A DNA stretch of 8,050 bases from Bdellovibrionota bacterium. GTDB lineage: Bacteria; Bdellovibrionota; Bacteriovoracia; Bacteriovoracales; Bacteriovoracaceae. Of the stretch, positions 1-5,590 are shown piece by piece (position 1 is the stretch's first letter; each line of letters opens with the position of its first letter). The position numbers and the translations under genes are program-made. The DNA lies in the NCBI GenBank assembly GCA_030836365.1, contig JAURQB010000053.1, positions 1 through 8,050 on the forward strand, read 5' to 3'. The notes under the pieces were generated by a model, which was given only the letters and a program-made list of their open reading frames with translations, did not search any database and was not told the origin of the DNA.

Positions 1-223
1 AACGAAAAAGAATAGGGTCAATATCAAGTCCAGTTATCGATCCACACTTTTCATAGATTTGAAAACACAGACAACCTGTTCCTGAGCCAAAATCAAGTAC
101 ATTCTTTTTTACGTAACTTTTATGAAAAGGAAATCGCTCAAGAAATTGTCGAACCAACGCTTGGTTTTTCTCTGCGAATTTATCAAAGTAGTCATAAATT
201 TGTGGATGGGTTCGATCAATCAT
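1..223 (-). CDS. SAM-dependent methyltransferase, class I (partial, C-terminus outside window)
   Basis: Only the first 74 codons are present; the rest lies beyond the left edge. The translation starts MIDRTHPQIYDYFDKF. It holds the glycine-rich SAM-binding motif I, VLDFGSGTGCLCFQ, at about residues 43-56, and then the end of strand beta-2, GLDIDP, at about residues 65-70, whose acidic residue normally binds the ribose hydroxyls of SAM. This order and spacing are typical of Rossmann-fold class I methyltransferases. The substrate cannot be told, because the part that decides it is missing. The ATG at 223 is the only sensible start: an in-frame stop lies at 245-247 on this strand and there is no other start codon between. 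No Shine-Dalgarno precedes it, and a TATCAT element ends six bases upstream, so the message may be leaderless. The family call is firm; the exact function is unknown. Confidence 0.82.
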   Translation of the reverse strand, partial: MIDRTHPQIYDYFDKFAEKNQALVRQFLERFPFHKSYVKKNVLDFGSGTGCLCFQIYEKCGSITGLDIDPILFR

Positions 224-229
224 ATAAAT

Positions 230-235
230 ATGATA
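230..235 (-). promoter_or_regulatory. Candidate -10 element for the methyltransferase (possible leaderless start)
   Basis: Read on the minus strand this is TATCAT, five of six matches to TATAAT. It ends six bases before the ATG at 223, so transcription would start at or next to the A of the start codon. The -35 region is only a T-rich run with no good hexamer. The missing ribosome binding site fits a leaderless message, but this is inference from one hexamer. Confidence 0.25.
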
Positions 236-281
236 CCACGAGGACTAATACAAAAAAGATTAAGATAAATACTAGAGCTAT

Positions 282-300
282 GACCTTCGGGTTACTGAGG
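282..300 (-). repeat. Fragment resembling the tRNA-fMet anticodon arm
   Basis: The plus-strand string gaccttcgggtta at 282-294 is identical to 439-451 inside the tRNA-fMet gene. After one inserted base (c at 295) the match continues with tgag. On the minus strand the fragment reads CTCAGTAACCCGAAGGTC against CTCATAACCCGAAGGTC in the tRNA, so the extra G falls inside the CAU anticodon. Nothing resembling the acceptor, D or T arms surrounds it, so it is not a tRNA gene. It could be a remnant of a duplicated tRNA, a scar of an element that used the tRNA as attachment site, or chance. Confidence 0.4.
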
Positions 301-304
301 TGAA

Positions 305-329
305 AAAAGGCTGCCAGTGGCAGTCTTTT
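305..329 (-). terminator. Second intrinsic terminator downstream of tRNA-fMet
   Basis: AAAAGGCTGCC pairs with GGCAGTCTTTT around a three-base loop (agt), an 11-bp stem with one G-T pair. On the minus strand the stem is followed by a run of six T, the better U-tract of the two strands. It lies behind the first terminator of the tRNA unit and could act as a backup, or in the opposite direction with a shorter T-run. It also insulates the methyltransferase gene from tRNA transcription. Confidence 0.6.
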
Positions 330-330
330 A

Positions 331-359
331 AGCCGAAGCGAGCGTAGCGAGGAGCGCGA
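331..359. repeat. Short GC-rich repeat-like element between two terminators
   Basis: A 29-base block made of GCG/AGCG units: AGCGAG occurs at 337-342 and 346-351, and AGCG again at 341-344 and 353-356. Its GC content is about twice that of its surroundings, and it sits exactly between the two terminator hairpins of the tRNA unit. It has no coding potential that makes sense. It may be a dispersed intergenic element, but its copy number cannot be seen from one window. Confidence 0.4.
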
Positions 360-363
360 ATAC

Positions 364-394
364 AAAAAAGCCTCTGTGAAACAGAGGCTTTTTT
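364..394 (-). terminator. Intrinsic terminator of tRNA-fMet
   Basis: A perfect inverted repeat: aaaaaagcctctgt (364-377), loop gaa, acagaggctttttt (381-394). On the minus strand it forms a GC-containing stem followed by six T, starting 16 bases after the tRNA 3' CCA. The flanking A- and T-runs make it bidirectional in principle, but the upstream tRNA makes the minus strand the natural direction. Confidence 0.88.
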
Positions 395-410
395 AAAATA
401 ATTATAAATT

Positions 411-487
<77 letters not shown>

Positions 488-500
488 CTAAGTTGATTGG

Positions 501-529
501 ATACTATGCTTATTAAGTCTATCTGGCAA
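501..529 (-). promoter_or_regulatory. Sigma70-type promoter of tRNA-fMet
   Basis: On the minus strand TTGCCA (529-524) and TAGTAT (506-501) are separated by exactly 17 bases. The -35 matches consensus in five of six positions and the -10 in four. The -10 ends 13 bases before the mature tRNA 5' end, leaving a leader of about six bases for RNase P to remove, which is a normal arrangement. Confidence 0.62.
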
Positions 530-545
530 GCGTTCATTTCAAAAA

Positions 546-574
546 CTGAGTAAAACTTTTTGGTACATTATAAA
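546..574 (+). promoter_or_regulatory. Candidate promoter for the 635-955 gene
   Basis: CTGAGT (546-551) and TATAAA (569-574) are 17 bases apart. The -10 is good (five of six) and the -35 is weak (three of six). It lies about 60 bases upstream of the chosen ATG and would place the upstream TTG at 560 before the transcription start, which argues against that longer reading. The region is AT-rich, so chance matches are likely. Confidence 0.35.
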
Positions 575-623
575 TTACTAAAATTACGTAAAATTTTGCC
601 GAGATGTATGTATCAACAGTACT

Positions 624-629
624 TAGGAG
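624..629 (+). promoter_or_regulatory. Ribosome binding site deciding the ATG at 635
   Basis: TAGGAG, with AGGAG ending five bases before the ATG at 635. Neither the TTG at 560 nor the ATG at 608 has a comparable site. Confidence 0.65.
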
Positions 630-634
630 CCAAA

Positions 635-955
635 ATGCTTAAATTCTCAAAAAAGAGCCTGCAAAATACAAACTTTGAAATCCAGCATAAAAATCTCGCC
701 CCCGAACAACTAAGGCTGACAAAATCCGTAATCACCGAGCTGACAAAAATGATGGAAACAAATACGGAAGAACAATTCTTTCATTCCAGCGCAGAACTAA
801 TGCGATTAATTGCGACTGCAATTGAATTTAGCTCCTTTGTAGACTACCAATCAGCTCACTCGACAATCCCATTTGGGCCACAAGCAATTGAGTATTCAAT
901 TGATGTGCTTACTGATTTCATGGAAACAAATAAGCACATACAATACGATAATTAG
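635..955 (+). CDS. Hypothetical protein, small alpha-helical, cytoplasmic
   Basis: A 106-residue protein that I do not recognise. It starts at an ATG with a well-placed TAGGAG site; the open frame extends upstream to a TTG at 560, but that stretch overlaps the candidate promoter and lacks a site. No signal peptide or membrane segment is visible. The sequence reads as mostly helix: a basic N-terminus (MLKFSKKSLQ), an amphipathic helix at about residues 27-45 (LRLTKSVITELTKMM), a second at about 50-70 (FFHSSAELMRLIATAIEFS), and a C-terminal helix containing IEYSIDVLTDFMET. The alternating hydrophobic and acidic residues could suit a helical-bundle or dimerising protein, but this is only shape. 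It converges on rluB with one base between the two stop codons and no terminator. Codon use looks like the neighbours, so it is probably a genuine native gene. Confidence 0.68.
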   Translation: MLKFSKKSLQNTNFEIQHKNLAPEQLRLTKSVITELTKMMETNTEEQFFHSSAELMRLIATAIEFSSFVDYQSAHSTIPFGPQAIEYSIDVLTDFMETNKHIQYDN

Positions 956-956
956 T

Positions 957-1976
957 CTAAGCTTTTTTTCCAGCTGATTTTTCTTCGACTTTACCAGCAA
1001 TTCGCGGTGGCATTTTACCTGCTGCTCTTTCTGCTTTTTTTAATGCAGCTTCTTCGGCTATCTTCTTTTTCTTAGCAACTTTAATTTCGTTTAGAGATTT
1101 AAAATATTGGTCTCGCCTAAGGAAATGAAATTTTTCATCATCAGCGAGAGGTTGATCATCAGCTTTTTTAAGTGAAGATTCCTTGTTTGATTTTTTCATT
1201 GGAACAGTTTTCTTCTTACTAACATATTGTTTAGTACTTTGCCCCATAAGCCCAATATTGCGAAGAATTTGCTCCTTCGAAAGCATTAGTGAATCTCCAG
1301 GCTTAATCCCATCCACAGAAAGTCCACCAATTGCAACACGCTTCAGCTTATCAACTGTTAGTCCATGCTCCTCACATACCTTTCGGATTTCTCTGTTTCT
1401 TCCTGTTGTCAGTCTAAACTCAAGCCATGTTTTTGCAGAAAGCTGACCGATAATTCGTACACTATCAGGCTTTAAGAATTGCCCATCAACCATAATTCCT
1501 TCACGAAGTTTTTTAAGGATAGAATCATTCACAATTCCAAAAACTTTTACTTCATAAACCTTCGTAATTTTTTTTGAGGGATGAAGAATTGATTGCGCGA
1601 AGTCTCCATCATTAGTTAGAACAATTAGACCTTCACTTAAGTAATCGAGTCGGCCTACTGGATAAATTCTCTCTGAAATTTCTTGGCACAGGTCCATAAT
1701 TGTTTTTCGTCCCTCAGGGTCACTAACTGTGGAAACATAACCGCGTGGTTTATTCATCACAAGATAAATATTTTGAACCATATTTTTGTCAATAAATTGC
1801 CCCTCTACGCTGACAGCATCAAATTTTGGGTCAACTTTTGTTCCAAGCTCAGTAATAACTTTTCCATTAACAGAAACTTTTCCATCAGTGATGAGAATCT
1901 CTGCTTTCCTACGGCTCGTAATGCCACAATCTGCGATGTATTTTTGTAAACGGATAGATTTGGTCTGGTCACTCAT
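957..1976 (-). CDS. rluB: 23S rRNA pseudouridine synthase, RluB/RsuA family
   Basis: Converts a specific uridine to pseudouridine in ribosomal RNA. The RsuA/RluB/RluE/RluF family shares an S4 RNA-binding domain and a catalytic core, and both are here. The S4 domain spans about residues 8-60 (RLQKYIADCGITSRRKAEIL, then VSVNGK). The catalytic motif VGRLDYLSEGLIVLTNDGDFA places the nucleophile at Asp111. The late core motif TTGRNREIRKVCEEHG lies at about 190-205. RluB modifies the helix 89-93 region of 23S rRNA near the peptidyl transferase centre. RluB is preferred over RsuA because scpA-scpB-rluB is a common bacterial gene order; target choice is not proven by sequence. About 97 C-terminal residues (243-339) form a low-complexity tail rich in Lys and Ala, probably disordered and RNA-binding. 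The ATG has a GGGAGG site five bases upstream (1982-1987). It lies 83 bp downstream of scpB, probably in the same operon, possibly with an extra internal promoter. Confidence 0.92.
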   Translation of the reverse strand: MSDQTKSIRLQKYIADCGITSRRKAEILITDGKVSVNGKVITELGTKVDPKFDAVSVEGQFIDKNMVQNIYLVMNKPRGYVSTVSDPEGRKTIMDLCQEISERIYPVGRLDYLSEGLIVLTNDGDFAQSILHPSKKITKVYEVKVFGIVNDSILKKLREGIMVDGQFLKPDSVRIIGQLSAKTWLEFRLTTGRNREIRKVCEEHGLTVDKLKRVAIGGLSVDGIKPGDSLMLSKEQILRNIGLMGQSTKQYVSKKKTVPMKKSNKESSLKKADDQPLADDEKFHFLRRDQYFKSLNEIKVAKKKKIAEEAALKKAERAAGKMPPRIAGKVEEKSAGKKA

Positions 1977-2017
1977 ATCTGCCTCCCGGCGGTTAAAGGT
2001 TTTTTAGTGACACTGTG

Positions 2018-2044
2018 TGTATAACCGAGAGTAATAAAAGTCAA
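2018..2044 (-). promoter_or_regulatory. Candidate internal promoter for rluB
   Basis: In the 83-bp gap between scpB and rluB the minus strand holds TTGACT (2044-2039) and TATACA (2023-2018), separated by 15 bases. The -35 is near consensus, but the spacer is shorter than the ideal 17. Just downstream is the odd palindrome AGTGTCACT, a possible operator or chance. No terminator hairpin follows scpB, so the promoter would add to read-through from the scp genes. Confidence 0.38.
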
Positions 2045-2059
2045 AAATAATGTAATTAT

Positions 2060-3415
2060 TTAATGTTGATCAGATCCAAACTCATCATTTTCACCTGATT
2101 CTGATGATTTACCATCATCTGACGTCATCTCATCTAAAGACAAATCATCTTCACTATCGCTACTCACTAAGTTCTTTTGTGCATTTTTAAATTTATCAAA
2201 TGCAGCATCTAGAGCAGACTCAAGATCAGTTAACTCATCTTCATCATTATCTTCAAATAAAGATTGAGCGTTTAGTACAATTCCTTCAAGCTCTTCATTG
2301 CTTTCATCAATTATTTCATTAATCTCTTCTTCTGATTTGACCTCATTGGCCACCTCCTCACCAATATCTTCTATCGCATCTGTCTCTTCGCGTGGGTCAG
2401 AAATTGCTTCACCAGTATCGAGATCAATCATCTCAAATTCCTCTTCTTCAACAGGGGCATTGGCAAAAGGGCCGAGAAGATCTCGAAGGATTTTGATTTC
2501 ATCAGGAATACCAAGAGGCTCTGACTCACTGGCATTTTTCATAAATAGATTGATTAAGTTTTTATCGATGTGACTTTCCAACAACTCAAAAGCATTTTTT
2601 CGAACACTCTCATCTGCTTTTTTATTACTTGAGAGATCACTGGTAAATGTTGTGGTTGTTGCAATTGAGCGAATTTTGGAAGCAAGTTCTTCAAGTTCAT
2701 CAACATCATCAAAGACAAAATTTTCCCGACTAGCATTTCTAACCTGTGAAATTTGAGTAATATCTACTTTCTTTGATTCAATAATTGAATCTAACTCATA
2801 CTCTGGAGGTAGGGCATTTAAATCAGGCAAATTAAATACATCTAAAAACTCTGAAGTTGTTCCATAAATTGACGGCCGGCCCATATCATCACTTCGTCCG
2901 AGGAGTTTAACTAAACGCTTATCCATTAATGTTCTAATTAAGTGAGAGCTATCAACACCACGTATTTTTTCTACGTCAAATTTTGAAACAGGTTGCCTAT
3001 AGGCAATTATAGCGAGAACTTCCAAACAACTTGGCGTGAGCGTTAGACCTGTAATTTTAAACAAGTCTTGAACAAACCTTGAAAAGACCGCTTTCGTTCT
3101 AAACTGATAGCCCTCTGCAATCTCAACTAATCGAATTCCATGATGCTTTTTTTCGTAATCTTCTTGTAATTTTTGAATTGCTTCATGGACTATTTTTAGT
3201 GGAATCTCATCATCAATTACTTTTTTTAGTCTCATCAGCGGGACAGGCTTATCACTCATAAAAATAATCGTTTCAATAGCACCACAAAGACCATCAAAGT
3301 CTAAACCTGTTCGATCTTTCCAGCCTTCTTCTTTTTCAATTTCATCAATCAATACATTATTAATTGCAAGTTGATCTACTTTGTCCATTAAGTCGTGATT
3401 ATTTTCGTTTTGCAT
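2060..3415 (-). CDS. scpB: Segregation and condensation protein B (ScpB) with long acidic C-terminal extension
   Basis: ScpB dimerises and binds the kleisin ScpA, forming with SMC the bacterial condensin that compacts and separates chromosomes. The family core, two winged-helix domains, occupies about residues 38-206. The first domain contains AIETIIFMSDKPVPLMRL (about 46-63). The second holds the highly conserved EVLAIIAYRQPVSKFDVEKI (132-151), RGVDSS (152-157), and GRPSIYGTT (179-187) followed by FLDVFNLPDLNALP. Typical ScpB proteins have about 170-220 residues; this one has 451. The extra 245 residues include a partly helical linker (about 230-320) and a very acidic tail: I count about 49 Asp/Glu against 6 Lys/Arg in residues 321-451. 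The tail is probably disordered. The reading frame is intact and the extension is in frame, so this is not an annotation artefact. The ATG has AAGGA upstream, overlapping the scpA stop. Core identity is firm; the tail's role is unknown. Confidence 0.95.
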   Translation of the reverse strand: MQNENNHDLMDKVDQLAINNVLIDEIEKEEGWKDRTGLDFDGLCGAIETIIFMSDKPVPLMRLKKVIDDEIPLKIVHEAIQKLQEDYEKKHHGIRLVEIAEGYQFRTKAVFSRFVQDLFKITGLTLTPSCLEVLAIIAYRQPVSKFDVEKIRGVDSSHLIRTLMDKRLVKLLGRSDDMGRPSIYGTTSEFLDVFNLPDLNALPPEYELDSIIESKKVDITQISQVRNASRENFVFDDVDELEELASKIRSIATTTTFTSDLSSNKKADESVRKNAFELLESHIDKNLINLFMKNASESEPLGIPDEIKILRDLLGPFANAPVEEEEFEMIDLDTGEAISDPREETDAIEDIGEEVANEVKSEEEINEIIDESNEELEGIVLNAQSLFEDNDEDELTDLESALDAAFDKFKNAQKNLVSSDSEDDLSLDEMTSDDGKSSESGENDEFGSDQH

Positions 3416-3420
3416 TCAAT

Positions 3421-3427
3421 TTCCTTA
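3421..3427 (-). promoter_or_regulatory. scpB ribosome binding site overlapping scpA stop codon
   Basis: The minus strand reads TAAGGAA: TAA is the scpA stop and AAGGA the Shine-Dalgarno of scpB, with the ATG about six bases further on. Ribosomes ending scpA therefore stop on the scpB initiation site, a layout that usually couples translation of two proteins made for one complex. Confidence 0.75.
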
Positions 3428-4342
3428 TTGAATTAAATTAGTATCGTGTTGTTTTTTCATCATTGGAATTTTCGGAGGCAAGTCATCGCTAGAATCAATT
3501 TCTTCGACTTTATTTCCCTTAACCTCAAGAGGTGAAGTCTCATCAGAGCTACTTGCTTCTTCTTCATCAAATCCATCTGCCTCTCGGACGTCAAAGTTAT
3601 CAAGCGCAGAAACAACTCTTAAATAAATTTCACTCGTTTCCTCGTTTTGAAAAGCGGAAACCTTCCCGAGCCTAGCAAGCTCAAGAATGGAGATAAATGT
3701 AATAATCACATCAATTTTTTCTTTTTTACCAATATGATCAATGATCTCTCTTAAGCTTTTTTCATCTCCTAGCTGAAGAAACCTTTTCATCTCCTCTAGC
3801 GTCGCTTTAATTGATATTTTGTCTTTTTTGACGATGGCATATTTTCTTTTATTTCTAAAAAGAACTTCCATCATTGCCTCAGTAAGTAAATCTAATTCCA
3901 GAGGTGTTAGGACTGAATCAATTATCGCTTTTTTATTAACCTTGGGTTTGGTGAAAATGACCTCACCTCGCTTAGGAAGGTTCCATATCTTTTGAGACAT
4001 TGCTTGGAAATGCTGGAGCTCCTCAAGTCTTAAAACCAACTGAGCTTGAGTGGCAATTTCAAAGTTTTTTACATCAATATCCTCAAAGACCTTCTGCTCC
4101 TCTGGATCGATAATTGAATTTTTTGATTTTAAATAAACGAGGGTCGCTGCAAGATATAAATATTCAGCAGCTACATTAAAGTCCATTTCCTGAAGTTTAT
4201 TTAAGTACGAAAGGTATTGCCCAGTTATTTTTTTTAGATCAAGATTGGTGATCTCCATCTCGTCTTTCTGGATCAACAGCAAGAGAAGACCTAGTGGGCC
4301 ATCAAATTTTTCCGTCTTTATTTGTATAGTCGTATCAAGCAT
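3425..4342 (-). CDS. scpA: Segregation and condensation protein A (ScpA), kleisin subunit of SMC-ScpAB
   Basis: ScpA is the kleisin that bridges the two SMC heads and recruits ScpB, in the nucleoid. The N-terminal SMC-neck-binding domain is clear: KFDGPLGLLLLLIQKDEMEI (12-31) matches the family's F-E/D-G-P-L-D-L-L-L-x-L-I signature, with Gly where Asp is usual. It is followed by ITGQYLSYL (39-47) and the helix AAEYLYLAATLVYLKSKNSI (58-77). The C-terminal winged helix that contacts the other SMC head covers about 205-243 (IDVIITFISILELARLGKVS, then FQNEETSEIYL). The core is about the usual 240-250 residues; a further 60 residues form an acidic, serine-rich tail with a short basic end. The ATG at 4342 has AAGGA seven bases upstream. 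It lies 37 bp after the M50 protease and 9 bp before scpB, so the three are almost certainly co-transcribed. Confidence 0.95.
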   Translation of the reverse strand: MLDTTIQIKTEKFDGPLGLLLLLIQKDEMEITNLDLKKITGQYLSYLNKLQEMDFNVAAEYLYLAATLVYLKSKNSIIDPEEQKVFEDIDVKNFEIATQAQLVLRLEELQHFQAMSQKIWNLPKRGEVIFTKPKVNKKAIIDSVLTPLELDLLTEAMMEVLFRNKRKYAIVKKDKISIKATLEEMKRFLQLGDEKSLREIIDHIGKKEKIDVIITFISILELARLGKVSAFQNEETSEIYLRVVSALDNFDVREADGFDEEEASSSDETSPLEVKGNKVEEIDSSDDLPPKIPMMKKQHDTNLIQ

Positions 4343-4379
4343 TAATTAATCCTTCAAATTATGCCTAAATTTTTAACAT

Positions 4380-5042
4380 CTATGAAAGCATGTATATAAA
4401 CATTCCTACTAATCCCCAACCCACTTTTTGTGCGGGAATTAATACGTAAGAAAATATATTAGTCGTCCATAGGATAATAAAAAAGAGAAATGAGTAATTT
4501 TGAAGCGCCTCGTACTTTCGTTGACCTTCATAGCTAAGAAAAGATGAAACCATTCTACTTCCATCTAATGGAGGAAATGGAATTAAGTTAAATACCGCTA
4601 AAATGATATTTATATAAACAGACCAAATGAGCATGTTTTGAAATTCATTAAAAAGAAAAAAGCTCGCATCGACTTGAGTCCTCAATAGTGCCAGAAAGAA
4701 AGCTGAGACTGTCATTAAAATAACATTTGCTAATGGACCCGCGAAACTAACCCAAAAAATCGATTTACGATAATTTTTAAAATGCCTAGCATCAACAGGA
4801 ACAGGTTTTGCGTACCCAAAAATACCTAAATTTAAAACGGCCAAAATAAGAGGAAGAATAATTGTTCCGAACAAATCGTAGTGAGCACCAGGGTTAAGTG
4901 TTAATCGGCCCATTGACTTAGCCGTTGGATCTCCAAAGCGATTGGCCATCCAAGCATGAGCAAATTCATGAAAAGAAATTGCCAGTAAAAACCCTGGCGC
5001 CATTAATGAAATTCGTAATATGACATCGCTTATAAAATCCAT
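4380..5042 (-). CDS. Site-2-protease-type zinc metalloprotease, peptidase family M50
   Basis: An integral membrane protease of 220 residues in the compact M50 subgroup that lacks a PDZ domain (the YwhC/Rv-type group often found beside scpA). The zinc-binding HExxH is HEFAH at residues 25-29, inside the first membrane helix. Next come GRLTLNP (about 45-51), the hydrophobic TIILPLILAVLNLGIFG, AKPVPV (about 78-83), FAGPLAN (about 100-106), and FNLIPFPPLDGSR, whose Asp160 is the third zinc ligand. Hydrophobic stretches suggest four to six membrane helices. All catalytic residues are present, so it should be active; the substrate is unknown. The frame extends upstream to a TTG at 5093, but I prefer the ATG at 5042: a perfect TATAAT lies just upstream, within the longer version, and family members begin shortly before the first helix. 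There is no clear Shine-Dalgarno. It is the first gene of the protease-scpA-scpB-rluB unit. Confidence 0.9.
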   Translation of the reverse strand: MDFISDVILRISLMAPGFLLAISFHEFAHAWMANRFGDPTAKSMGRLTLNPGAHYDLFGTIILPLILAVLNLGIFGYAKPVPVDARHFKNYRKSIFWVSFAGPLANVILMTVSAFFLALLRTQVDASFFLFNEFQNMLIWSVYINIILAVFNLIPFPPLDGSRMVSSFLSYEGQRKYEALQNYSFLFFIILWTTNIFSYVLIPAQKVGWGLVGMFIYMLS

Positions 5043-5057
5043 TCTTAAATTAATATC

Positions 5058-5063
5058 ATTATA
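5058..5063 (-). promoter_or_regulatory. Candidate -10 element for the M50-scpA-scpB-rluB operon
   Basis: The minus strand shows a perfect TATAAT ending 15 bases before the ATG at 5042, which would give a leader of about eight bases. No good -35 hexamer stands 16-18 bases upstream. With no Shine-Dalgarno at the protease start, this suggests a very short or leaderless 5' end. An alternative is that the true promoter lies further upstream. Confidence 0.4.
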
Positions 5064-5086
5064 AAAACAGAGGAGCAAGAAGACGC

Positions 5087-5115
5087 TTCGCAATAGTTAA
5101 AAAACAAGGTATCAT
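5087..5115 (+). promoter_or_regulatory. Candidate promoter for the Nudix-barrel operon
   Basis: TTCGCA (5087-5092) and TATCAT (5110-5115) are separated by 17 bases; matches to consensus are four and five of six. The predicted start, near 5122, gives a leader of about 40 bases before the ATG at 5162. It lies back to back with the protease promoter, so the intergenic region would drive both divergent units. Confidence 0.45.
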
Positions 5116-5161
5116 TGAAAGACGTCCGGCAACCGTTATGAATGGATTTCAGAGAAAGAAA

Positions 5162-5590
5162 ATGTCAGAAAAAGTACAGATAATTCTTTTTAAAAAGCAG
5201 AGCAATTCACTCGAGGTTTTGTTACTTCAAACCAATAAAACCCGTGGGCTTTTTTGGCAAAACATAACTGGGGGCGTCGAGAGTTATGATCAAAGTCTGA
5301 TAAAGACTGCTGCGAGAGAAATAAGTGAGGAGACCTCTATTGTTGTTCCTGTTAAAAGCATCAATTCGCTTGAATACTCTTATCAGTACTTTGACCAAAA
5401 TCGGCAAATCAATTACACAGAACACCTATTTTACGCGATTGTTAAAAATACTTCAAAAGTCATCATTTCTCTCGAGCATAACGATTTTAAGTGGGTTCCT
5501 GCAAAGGAAATAAGAGAAAACGACTTCCATTTTAAGAGCAACTTCGATGGCTTCTGCAGAGCATACCAAGTCCTAAGAGACAAAGAATGA
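5162..5590 (+). CDS. Nudix hydrolase, NudB-like (dihydroneopterin triphosphate diphosphatase type)
   Basis: Nudix enzymes cleave nucleoside diphosphates linked to another group, X, using Mg2+. In the 142-residue version starting at MSEKVQIILF, the Nudix box lies at about residues 38-60 (GVESYDQSLIKTAAREISEE, ending TSI). The catalytic REIxEE core is intact (R52, E53, E56, E57). The usual early Glu is Gln, and the usual Gly after EE is Ser. The segment FWQNITGGVES before the box, the TEHLFYA segment (about 86-92) and FKWVPAKE near the C-terminus recall E. coli NudB (FWQxVTGxVE, TEHLAYKWL), which removes pyrophosphate from dihydroneopterin triphosphate in folate synthesis. The substrate is therefore a reasonable guess, not established. 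The ATG at 5162 has an AGAGAAAG stretch upstream; the ATG at 5138 has none. The stop overlaps the next start as ATGA, so it is coupled to the exported-protein gene behind it. Confidence 0.88.
   Translation: MSEKVQIILFKKQSNSLEVLLLQTNKTRGLFWQNITGGVESYDQSLIKTAAREISEETSIVVPVKSINSLEYSYQYFDQNRQINYTEHLFYAIVKNTSKVIISLEHNDFKWVPAKEIRENDFHFKSNFDGFCRAYQVLRDKE

Noticed and set aside
560..634. Upstream extension of the 635-955 gene from a TTG start
   Set aside because: It has no ribosome binding site, overlaps a probable -10 element, and a good TAGGAG site precedes the ATG at 635.
1183..2007. Three plus-strand open frames inside rluB
   Set aside because: They lie opposite a convincing rluB gene, lack ribosome binding sites and show no domain features; they are shadows.
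2298..2736. Open frames in other phases over the scpB tail, including a serine-rich plus-strand one
   Set aside because: The serine-rich reading is the complement of the acidic codons of the ScpB tail, and the other is an out-of-frame reading of scpB.
5043..5093. N-terminal extension of the M50 protease from a TTG at 5093
   Set aside because: The extension contains the TATAAT element, lacks a ribosome binding site, and family members begin just before the first membrane helix.
5222..5513. Two additional open frames inside the Nudix gene
   Set aside because: They are shadows of the Nudix coding region, without ribosome binding sites or recognisable motifs.
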